A stretch of DNA of 5,128 nucleotides from Chlamydiota bacterium (GTDB taxonomy: Bacteria > Chlamydiota > Chlamydiia > Chlamydiales > JAJFMK01), in the NCBI GenBank assembly GCA_021772215.1, contig JAJFMK010000221.1, positions 1 through 5,128 of the forward strand, read 5' to 3'. Positions within the stretch are counted from its first letter, which is position 1. Every line of letters begins with the position of its first letter. Under the pieces are notes generated by a model. That model made no database searches, had not been told where the DNA came from, and saw nothing but the letters and a program-made list of their open reading frames with translations. Shown here one piece after another: positions 1 through 5,029 of this stretch. Position numbers and translations under genes: made by a program.

Positions 1-941
1 ATAAAAAGATCTCGTTTCCCGTAGGCCGCATCCAATCTCTTTTTATGCGACCCCTTTCCTTTCTAGAATTTCTCGAGGTCATGGATGAGGGAAAGCTAAT
101 CGAGTTTATCTTAAATTTTACATGGACAACTGAAATTGGACAGGCTGTTCATAAGAGGCTTATGGATTTGGTAAAACTCTACTTTTTTATTGGAGGTATG
201 CCAGGTGCAGTTGTTCAATATTTAGCAACGGAGTCACTGCAAAATTGTCAAAACACATTGTTAACATTGATTGACCTGTATCACTTAGATATGGGTAAAT
301 ATGGAACCAAAACACAATATCAACATCTTCAGGTCCTATTTGATCGAGCTCCTGAATCGGTGGGTCGTAGATTTAAATACTCATTTATCGACCCAGATGT
401 GAAGTCGCGCGATTTACGTACAGCTTTAGATCAATTGACATGGGCGGGTTTGTTAAATCCTGTTTTAGCTACGTCGGCATCTGGCTTGCCTCTACAATCT
501 CAGGTTAAATCAAAGGTGCAAAAGCTACTATATCTTGATATTGGTATGTTGCAGACGGCGCTGAAAGTAGACCCTTTACTATTCTTCAGAGAGGATTTGA
601 CGCTTATTCATTCAGGTGCTCTAGCTGAACAGTTTGTGGGGCAAGAGCTCATTGCCTATACAAATCCCCATGATCGAGCTCAACTCTATTTTTGGGAGCG
701 TGAGAAAAAAGACAGCTCTGCGGAAGTTGACTATGTGGTCACCATGGACTCTCATATCATCCCTGTTGAAGTAAAGGCTGGACCTACTGGAAAACTGCGT
801 TCTATGGCTGTTTTTTTAGAGGAGAAAGGATCCCCGTTTGGGGTTAGAATCTGCGGTTCGGTGCCTCATAGATCAGGCTCAACTACCACAATTCCTTTTT
901 ACCTGGTTAGCCAGCTTTACCGTTTATGCAGATCAGGGTAG
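1..941 (+). CDS. AAA-type ATPase with DUF4143 C-terminal domain (5' end missing)
   Basis: The reading frame is open from base 3 to the TAG at 939-941. The ATG at 45 is internal: the 14 codons before it read KKISFPVGRIQSLF, which with the following M-R-P-L-S-F-x-E-F-L is the family's usual mid-protein stretch. About 312 residues are visible. Counting from the Met at 45, family marks are Y46-F-F-I-G-G-M-P53, the winged-helix-like region around 85-140, Y163-L-D-I-G, and a C-terminal PD-(D/E)XK-like fold with A226-E-V-D229 and P240-V-E-V-K244 followed by G249-K-L-R-S. Family members are usually a little over 400 residues, so roughly the first 110-130, including Walker A and B, lie upstream of the window. 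Proteins of this type are common in bacteria, often in multiple copies, and their biological role is poorly defined; some are thought to be toxin/defence-like or mobile. The gene is clearly AT-richer than the genes on the other strand (bases 61-120 hold 20 G/C out of 60), which suggests separate ancestry. It converges on the small gene ending at 971. Confidence 0.88.
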   Translation, partial: KKISFPVGRIQSLFMRPLSFLEFLEVMDEGKLIEFILNFTWTTEIGQAVHKRLMDLVKLYFFIGGMPGAVVQYLATESLQNCQNTLLTLIDLYHLDMGKYGTKTQYQHLQVLFDRAPESVGRRFKYSFIDPDVKSRDLRTALDQLTWAGLLNPVLATSASGLPLQSQVKSKVQKLLYLDIGMLQTALKVDPLLFFREDLTLIHSGALAEQFVGQELIAYTNPHDRAQLYFWEREKKDSSAEVDYVVTMDSHIIPVEVKAGPTGKLRSMAVFLEEKGSPFGVRICGSVPHRSGSTTTIPFYLVSQLYRLCRSG

Positions 942-950
942 CCCCTTGAT

Positions 951-969
951 CCCTTTCTTATAGAAAGGG
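951..969. terminator. Hairpin between convergent genes, possible bidirectional terminator
   Basis: The arms CCCTTTCT (951-958) and AGAAAGGG (962-969) pair perfectly over 8 bp with a 3-base loop (TAT). The hairpin lies 9 bases after the plus-strand stop (939-941) and directly after the minus-strand stop (971-973), the expected place for a shared terminator. Neither side has a T-run after the stem, so intrinsic termination would be weak; the position is the main argument. Confidence 0.45.
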
Positions 970-970
970 G

Positions 971-1312
971 TTAGTCGCCACCTGAATCTATTACAAAGTA
1001 ACTGGCATCTACACCATATTGTGCGGCAAACTTTTTGCGTGCTACATTCATAATCTTAGCCCCAATACAGGTAAAAAAAGCGGGAATGCCCAAAGAAGAG
1101 CCTACGACGCAGACAGCTTCAATCCGTCTTGCTTTTGATCCAGGTTCAGTATCAAAGTTACCGCAGAGTCCGGACTCTAAAGCCAGAACCATTCCAGTAG
1201 TAAACGTCAGAGCACATATACCATAAAGGGTATATGTGGGATGTTCTACATAGAAAGGCGCATAATCCGGAGGGGGAGGCTCGCGCACAAGAGGTTCTCG
1301 GTTGACACTCAT
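971..1312 (-). CDS. Small unrecognised protein with two predicted membrane segments
   Basis: I do not recognise this 113-residue protein. The first 25 residues are polar and proline-rich (E11-P-P-P-P-D16). Two hydrophobic stretches follow: about 26-47 (Y-T-L-Y-G-I-C-A-L-T-F) and about 65-88 (A-V-C-V-V-G-S-S-L-G-I-P). They are joined by a 17-residue polar loop (48-64) with K60, R62 and R63. The C-terminal tail of about 25 residues begins basic (R92-K-K94). There are four cysteines: C33, C50, C68 and C82. Two membrane helices with a short link and free termini recall the bilobed hydrophobic domain of chlamydial inclusion membrane (Inc) proteins, but small inner-membrane proteins look the same, so this is only a suggestion. 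No clear Shine-Dalgarno sequence precedes the ATG at 1310-1312. The gene starts 47 bases after the VKOR-thioredoxin stop on the same strand and may share its transcript. That the frame is genuine is supported by its sensible membrane-protein composition and by its snug fit between two neighbours. Confidence 0.6.
   Translation of the reverse strand: MSVNREPLVREPPPPDYAPFYVEHPTYTLYGICALTFTTGMVLALESGLCGNFDTEPGSKARRIEAVCVVGSSLGIPAFFTCIGAKIMNVARKKFAAQYGVDASYFVIDSGGD
1213..1238. repeat. Perfect 10-bp inverted repeat inside a coding region
   Basis: CACATATACC (1213-1222) and GGTATATGTG (1229-1238) are exact reverse complements separated by the six bases ATAAAG. The repeat falls within the small membrane-protein gene, covering the codons around residues 25-33 at the start of its first hydrophobic segment. 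There is no T-run on either side, so it is not a typical terminator. It could be an mRNA hairpin, an operator-like palindrome or chance. Confidence 0.75.
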
Positions 1313-1318
1313 GCAGCC

Positions 1319-1348
1319 AGACTAGCTCGGCTAAGAATTTGATGTCAA
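1319..1348 (-). promoter_or_regulatory. Possible sigma-70-type promoter for the small membrane protein
   Basis: On the minus strand a perfect TTGACA (1343-1348) is followed after 18 bases by TAGTCT (1319-1324), which matches the TATAAT consensus at only three positions. Transcription would start about 7 bases on, almost at the ATG at 1312, giving a leaderless or near-leaderless message; this agrees with the missing Shine-Dalgarno sequence. The -10 box is poor, so the call is tentative. Confidence 0.2.
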
Positions 1349-1350
1349 AT
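1337..1350. repeat. Short inverted repeat after the VKOR-thioredoxin stop
   Basis: ATTTGA (1337-1342) and TCAAAT (1345-1350) form a 6-bp palindrome with a 2-base centre, 9 bases beyond the stop codon at 1360-1362. It overlaps the candidate TTGACA box. The stem is short and A/T-rich, no T-run follows, and a 2-base loop would force the inner pairs open, so it is a poor terminator; an operator-like site is equally possible. Confidence 0.3.
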
Positions 1351-1359
1351 CTGTCGTAG

Positions 1360-2406
1360 TTACGAGAGCTCTTTGATCCATTTTTGGATGTTCTCTTCGG
1401 TGATCTCGGTGTTGCCGACAAGCTTTTTCGCTTTCACTTTCTTTTTGTTGGCGATGACAAGGGTGGGTGTGGAGTTCACCTCGAAGGTTTTGCAGATTCC
1501 CTGAAAGTAGCGCATGCCACTTTCGATGTCTGAGAAGTTAAGTGGCTTGTAGGTGACATTGAGGGAAGCTACCGCCTTTTGGATATCTTTGGGTTTGGGA
1601 GTCTCTGTCTCTTCGGTGAGGGCGCATAGCTTTTCACGAAGTGCGAAGTACTTCTCTTTCTCTTTGAGCATAAAGGAGAGGTTATAGGGGAGGTAGTTGA
1701 GGCTTTCAGGGTGGAGCATACGGTCGATGAAGATGACGGACGCTTGGCCCATTACCTTGGGAAGGATGACGCTTAGCTTCTTTTCCGCCTCTTTACACGC
1801 TTTGCAGTACCAGTCACTCACAAAGTAGATCTCAATTTGGCTTTTGCGGTTTCCGAAGATCGGATCCTCATTTTCAGAGGTGCCATCGGCAAAGGAGGTC
1901 TCAGGAATTGCCACGCCGAAGAGAGCGAGCAGAAAGCCGAGGGCGAGGGCCGAGCCGGCGCCAAAGGTCTTACTTAAGATACGTGCATGCATGTTAGATT
2001 TTCCTTCTGATTGTTGCTGTTTGTAATGGATCCACCCCAAAGCCATAATGCTGGATGTTATCAGTCCTATAACGAGAGCGATGGAGAGACAGATGGGGCA
2101 CCACTGACCAATTTCAAAGTACTGGATCAAGATGAAGATCACCTCGGCGCCTAGGGCGCTAAAGGCCATAAAGCCTAAAAGTAAGTAAAGTATCGGCAAG
2201 CTAGAGGTGAAGAGGAGAATAACAAAAAAGCTTGAGAAGAAGAGGAAGCCGAGGAGGTCAAAGCTGTAGCCGTAAAATCTGTAGAGGTGTGCCTCAGCGC
2301 AGGCTGCCGTGCAGAGACTGAATGCCGAGACAACTGTTAATCCGAGGCCGACTAGGGCAAGGGCCCCCAAAAAGACCTTAAGCCACCACTCTAAATTTGG
2401 ATACAT
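1360..2406 (-). CDS. VKOR-thioredoxin fusion, disulfide-bond formation (DsbB/DsbH-like)
   Basis: This 348-residue protein should oxidise cysteines of exported proteins and pass the electrons to quinone. Residues 1-125 form a VKOR bundle of four predicted helices (about 9-31, 49-67, 70-95 and 101-124). It has a loop cysteine pair C32/C36, a serine at S48 where the family usually has Ser/Thr, and the active-site C103-P-I-C106 at the outer end of helix 4. A fifth hydrophobic segment (about 147-167) leads to a thioredoxin-fold domain (about 188-348) outside the cytoplasm, with W199-Y-C201-K-A-C204 and the cis-proline loop S312-T-P314-T. C261 and C305 are extra cysteines in the helical insert. Bacterial VKOR-thioredoxin fusions of this plan are known; in Chlamydia, as I recall, DsbB and DsbH are separate adjacent genes. 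The loop cysteines are only three residues apart, closer than in most VKORs. The start at 2404-2406 has a good AGGGAG ribosome site. The gene follows lolD by 25 bases. Confidence 0.85.
   Translation of the reverse strand: MYPNLEWWLKVFLGALALVGLGLTVVSAFSLCTAACAEAHLYRFYGYSFDLLGFLFFSSFFVILLFTSSLPILYLLLGFMAFSALGAEVIFILIQYFEIGQWCPICLSIALVIGLITSSIMALGWIHYKQQQSEGKSNMHARILSKTFGAGSALALGFLLALFGVAIPETSFADGTSENEDPIFGNRKSQIEIYFVSDWYCKACKEAEKKLSVILPKVMGQASVIFIDRMLHPESLNYLPYNLSFMLKEKEKYFALREKLCALTEETETPKPKDIQKAVASLNVTYKPLNFSDIESGMRYFQGICKTFEVNSTPTLVIANKKKVKAKKLVGNTEITEENIQKWIKELS
1990..2007 (-). promoter_or_regulatory. Internal ribosome-binding site and ATG at the thioredoxin half
   Basis: Inside the fusion gene, a GAAGGA sequence (minus strand, 2002-2007) lies 9 bases before an in-frame ATG (1990-1992, Met139). 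What follows reads like a complete signal peptide: basic start (R142, K146), hydrophobic core about 150-167, then S171-F-A173 before D174 as a possible signal peptidase I site. Initiation here would give a separate, exported thioredoxin-like protein of about 210 residues. The same bases also encode ordinary linker residues, so chance is possible. Confidence 0.4.
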
Positions 2407-2413
2407 TCACCAA

Positions 2414-2419
2414 CTCCCT
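2414..2419 (-). promoter_or_regulatory. Ribosome-binding site of the VKOR-thioredoxin gene
   Basis: AGGGAG on the minus strand ends 7 bases before the ATG at 2404-2406. It lies in the 25-base gap after lolD and fixes the start of the fusion protein at the first Met of the frame, just before the first membrane helix. Confidence 0.75.
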
Positions 2420-2430
2420 AAAGTTATTTC

Positions 2431-2458
2431 TTTAAAGGATGGGGCGATTCTCTGTCAA
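2431..2458 (-). promoter_or_regulatory. Possible internal promoter for the VKOR-thioredoxin gene
   Basis: On the minus strand a perfect TTGACA (2453-2458) in the last codons of lolD is followed after 16 bases by TTTAAA (2431-2436), a four-of-six match to TATAAT at the lolD stop. The predicted start, near 2424, would leave a leader of about 18 bases containing the AGGGAG ribosome site. TTGACA also simply encodes Leu-Thr of LolD, so the evidence is modest. Confidence 0.3.
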
Positions 2459-3118
2459 TCTCTTCTCAGTTAGGAGCAGCTGGCGGTCGCAAGAGTTAGC
2501 CAGCTCGGTGTCATGGGTGACGATGATAAGGCCCTTTTTGCCCTCTTTGGTGAGGTCGATCAGGAGCTTATGGATGGCGCTCGAATTTGAGCGGTCTAGG
2601 TTGCCGGAGGGCTCGTCGGCTAAGATCAGGTCGGGATCGTTACAGAGAGCTCTTGCGATCGCAACCCTCTGTTTCTCGCCGCCGGAGAGGAGCCTTGTGG
2701 GGTGGTTGATGCGATTCATTAAACCAACCCGCTCGATCAGCTCATGCGCTCTGTTATACGCTTTGGAGTTTCTTCCTGTGGCGAAGCGGGCAATTTTGGC
2801 CGGCATGAGGACATTTTCTAGGAGGCTGTAGTCTTCGAGGAGGTGAAACGACTGAAAGACAAAGCCTAGAGAGGCGTTGCGAAGTTTGAGGCGGTTAAAG
2901 GCATTAACTTGGTTCCCTTTGATCTCGAGGCTGCCCTCTGTTGGGTCATCGAGGGTGCCGAGAATATGGAGCAGGGTGGTCTTGCCCTCACCCGAGCGGC
3001 CGACGATCGCGACCGACTCTTTAGGGTTAACTATGAGGTCGACATTTTCAAAGAGAAGCGTCGGCGCAGGAGAGGAGAACTCCTTTTTAATTTTTATGGC
3101 GCGTAAAAGGGGTGACAT
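2432..3118 (-). CDS. lolD: LolD, ATPase of the lipoprotein-releasing ABC transporter
   Basis: This 228-residue ABC ATPase, the usual LolD length, powers extraction of outer-membrane lipoproteins from the inner membrane for transfer to a LolA-type carrier. All nucleotide-binding motifs are present: Walker A G40-R-S-G-E-G-K46-T-T, Q-loop Q89 (F-V-F-Q-S), signature L144-S-G-G-E-K-Q150, Walker B L164-I-L-A-D-E169, D-loop S171-G-N-L-D175 and switch histidine H202 (V-T-H-D). The A-D-E-P-S-G-N-L-D stretch and overall length are typical of the LolD/MacB/FtsE group; the LolC/E-type permease next door decides for LolD. Glu44 in Walker A is less usual than Ser or Ala but leaves the key residues intact. 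The ATG at 3116-3118 lies one base after the permease stop, so translation is probably coupled. The protein should sit on the cytoplasmic face, bound to the permease. Confidence 0.93.
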   Translation of the reverse strand: MSPLLRAIKIKKEFSSPAPTLLFENVDLIVNPKESVAIVGRSGEGKTTLLHILGTLDDPTEGSLEIKGNQVNAFNRLKLRNASLGFVFQSFHLLEDYSLLENVLMPAKIARFATGRNSKAYNRAHELIERVGLMNRINHPTRLLSGGEKQRVAIARALCNDPDLILADEPSGNLDRSNSSAIHKLLIDLTKEGKKGLIIVTHDTELANSCDRQLLLTEKRLTENRPIL

Positions 3119-3119
3119 C

Positions 3120-5021
3120 TTAGCTCCTCAAGGTGATAGCGGGTTTAACGAGACACGCCTTAATCGCCGGGACGAGGCCGGAGAGGAGAGAGGTGATTGA
3201 GGTAGCGATGATGACGAAGCGCAGCGCCTCGAAGCTTAAGCTGCTCGGTAGGTGGTCACCGAAGAAGAGCGCCCCAAAGGCGGGGTGGCCCTGCAACTGG
3301 CTAAGTAGGCCCAATATCCAGGAGATGTGATCGAGAGTAAAGATCGCTGCCGCGACGCCAATGAGGCTGCCGATCAGTCCCATCATCAACCCTGCAAAGC
3401 CGAAGATCGAGGCGATCGAGAGCGTCGAGGCGCCCATCGACCGTAAGATGCCGATCTCATGGCGCTTATCGTTCACTAAGATAATCAACATCGAGATGAT
3501 GTTGGAGCAGGCGACCATGATGATAATCGCAGCGAGAATCGTAAAGAGGTTTTTCTGGCTCTGCAGCTCCTGTAAGAAGGGGCGGATATAGTCAAAGTCT
3601 CTATAGGACTCCACTAGGAAGTAGCGGTCGAGGCCGCGCTTTCTTAGGGCGCTTGTGAGCGAGGCTTTTAATTCGTCCGCTCTTTCGAAGTTTTCAAAGC
3701 GGAGGTGGACGCCATTACTTTCAGGGACGAGGTCGGCGCCGGTCTGAGTTCGCACATAGGAGGCGATCTCCCTGGGGGCGATGAGGAACTTTCCGCCGAG
3801 AGCCATGATCCCCTGGTCGTAGAAGCCGGCGACAAAGATCGGGATCTCGGTTCTCTGGTTGACGGTCATGCTAGGTGACTCATAGGTGATGACGCCGCGA
3901 TCGCCTAACTTAGCGCCCTGGTCACGGAAACCCTTTGGAAGAAGGATGCCGTCGCCAAGGCCGGCGTAGTAGGGAAGTTGAAAGCCCTCCTCATTCTTGT
4001 GGATCCAGGGGAGGTTATCGCTTAAGAGCGTCTCAAAGGAGGCGACCTGTAGGGTGGAGGGGTCAGCGGCGCCTTGGAATTTGACGCCCTGGACTGTGAA
4101 GGAGATCTCGTTGCCGGTGACAGCAACGGGGATCTGTCCTTCGGCGATCAGCTGAATGTTCTGTTTAATCTCTATCTCTTGGGCTAGGGGCGTCTCTTTG
4201 AGGAGGTAGCGCTCCACATCACCGCGCGAGCTGATCGGCGTAGCTAGCAGTTTGCCCTCTTTTGGATAGAGCGTAGGAGGAATCACCCAGCCGTATGGCG
4301 GCGTCTCATATGTTACTGTTACGCTTTCGTTTAGAGCCTCTTGGAGCTTTCTCTCTTTGGTCAACTTCTTAAGGTTGCCGATATCGTGAGGTTTGATGGG
4401 AAGAAGCGTGCGATCTAGTAGCGCATTTTCGGGGTCGAGGGAGAGGATGGTGGCAATCTGAGAAAACTCGAGGTCGCGCTCTTCAAACTGCCCGGTCGGA
4501 AGGCTCCCATCTGACGGGGTGAGCCGCTCACTTTTCAGCTTGAGCTGCGCCTGTGACCCTTCGTAGGTGGAGACCTGGAAGGGAAAGAGCTCCTTTTGCT
4601 CGTCGATGGTAGCGAAGAGCTCTTTGACGAGGTCCACCTTCTCACCTTGAGAGTCGAGAAGCGGGGCGGGCCAGCTGCCTGGGATCTCCTCATCTATAGA
4701 GGCTTCGTAAGGATCTGTCTCATCAGCTTGGAGCTTTTCGCTTAAGGATTTAGCCTGGTAATCCGAATTTGAAGAGATCGCATCGATCTGATAGTACCAC
4801 GACTTGCTGTAGCTATCTGTCGGCGTGATGCGAATAGGAGCAGAGAGGGTGATTAGTTTTTCCACCCACATCGTCTCAAGGCCATTTGTGACGGAGAAGA
4901 AGACCAAGATCAGCCAGACCACCAGTCCAATTACCAGACAGGAGATGAGGCTGATGATCGAAGAGGAGAGCTGCCGCCACTTGGGAAGAAGATATTTAGC
5001 GGCGACAGATAGTTCGAACAT
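3120..5021 (-). CDS. lolE: LolC/LolE-family lipoprotein-releasing permease, enlarged periplasmic domain
   Basis: This is the membrane partner of LolD. The N-terminus is classic for LolC/E: a short cytoplasmic start with A8-K-Y-L-L, a first helix at about 19-44, then S43-V-T-N-G-L48. A periplasmic domain spans about 48-490. The C-terminal FtsX-type domain has helices at about 491-515, 534-562 and 600-620, with the family's cytoplasmic motif K519-R-H-E-I-G-I-L-R-S-M-G530 that couples to the ATPase. At 633 residues it is some 220 longer than E. coli LolC (399) or LolE (414); the surplus appears to lie in the first part of the periplasmic domain, about 65-300, including an acidic stretch near 98-113 (D100, E101, D103, E106, D110-E112). 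Only one permease gene is visible, so a homodimer like LolF is likely, though a second copy elsewhere cannot be excluded. The ATG at 5019-5021 follows the rpmG stop by 8 bases without a strong Shine-Dalgarno sequence. Confidence 0.9.
   Translation of the reverse strand: MFELSVAAKYLLPKWRQLSSSIISLISCLVIGLVVWLILVFFSVTNGLETMWVEKLITLSAPIRITPTDSYSKSWYYQIDAISSNSDYQAKSLSEKLQADETDPYEASIDEEIPGSWPAPLLDSQGEKVDLVKELFATIDEQKELFPFQVSTYEGSQAQLKLKSERLTPSDGSLPTGQFEERDLEFSQIATILSLDPENALLDRTLLPIKPHDIGNLKKLTKERKLQEALNESVTVTYETPPYGWVIPPTLYPKEGKLLATPISSRGDVERYLLKETPLAQEIEIKQNIQLIAEGQIPVAVTGNEISFTVQGVKFQGAADPSTLQVASFETLLSDNLPWIHKNEEGFQLPYYAGLGDGILLPKGFRDQGAKLGDRGVITYESPSMTVNQRTEIPIFVAGFYDQGIMALGGKFLIAPREIASYVRTQTGADLVPESNGVHLRFENFERADELKASLTSALRKRGLDRYFLVESYRDFDYIRPFLQELQSQKNLFTILAAIIIMVACSNIISMLIILVNDKRHEIGILRSMGASTLSIASIFGFAGLMMGLIGSLIGVAAAIFTLDHISWILGLLSQLQGHPAFGALFFGDHLPSSLSFEALRFVIIATSITSLLSGLVPAIKACLVKPAITLRS
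3124..3129 (-). promoter_or_regulatory. Ribosome-binding site of lolD inside the permease gene
   Basis: GAGGAG on the minus strand ends 6 bases before the lolD ATG (3116-3118) and lies in the last codons of the permease gene. With the permease TAA only one base before the ATG, this is the layout expected for translational coupling of the two transporter subunits. Confidence 0.8.
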
Positions 5022-5029
5022 CTTTAGAC

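Noticed and set aside
45..47. ATG at 45 as the true start of the plus-strand ATPase gene
   Set aside because: The frame is open to the window edge and the preceding codons encode conserved family residues (S-F-P-V-G-R-I), so this Met is internal and the gene is merely cut by the window.
1158..1421. Open frame of 87 codons on the minus strand across the end of the VKOR-thioredoxin gene and the start of the small gene
   Set aside because: It overlaps two better-supported genes in another frame, starts in the middle of the thioredoxin domain, and has a low-complexity, basic start with no recognisable domain.
1908..1962. GC-rich, repetitive-looking stretch in the VKOR-thioredoxin gene
   Set aside because: It encodes the Ala/Leu/Gly-rich hydrophobic segment of residues about 149-166, so codon use for these residues accounts for the pattern.
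2407..2431. CTTTAAAG-type palindrome between lolD and the VKOR-thioredoxin gene as a terminator
   Set aside because: The self-complementary part is too short, has no loop and no following T-run; the gap is better explained as a ribosome site and perhaps a promoter.
2653..2664. 12-bp palindrome TTGCGATCGCAA containing GCGATCGC
   Set aside because: It lies within the conserved R-V-A-I-A-R codons of LolD and is explained by codon choice; the octamer recalls the cyanobacterial HIP1 repeat, but I saw no enrichment of it elsewhere in the window.
2439..2831. Plus-strand open frame of 130 codons opposite lolD
   Set aside because: It is antisense to an intact, motif-complete lolD gene; its serine/arginine-rich product is typical of a reverse-strand shadow.
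2877..3200. Plus-strand open frame of 107 codons opposite lolD and the end of the permease gene
   Set aside because: It is antisense to two confident genes, crosses their junction, and has a shadow-like arginine-rich composition.
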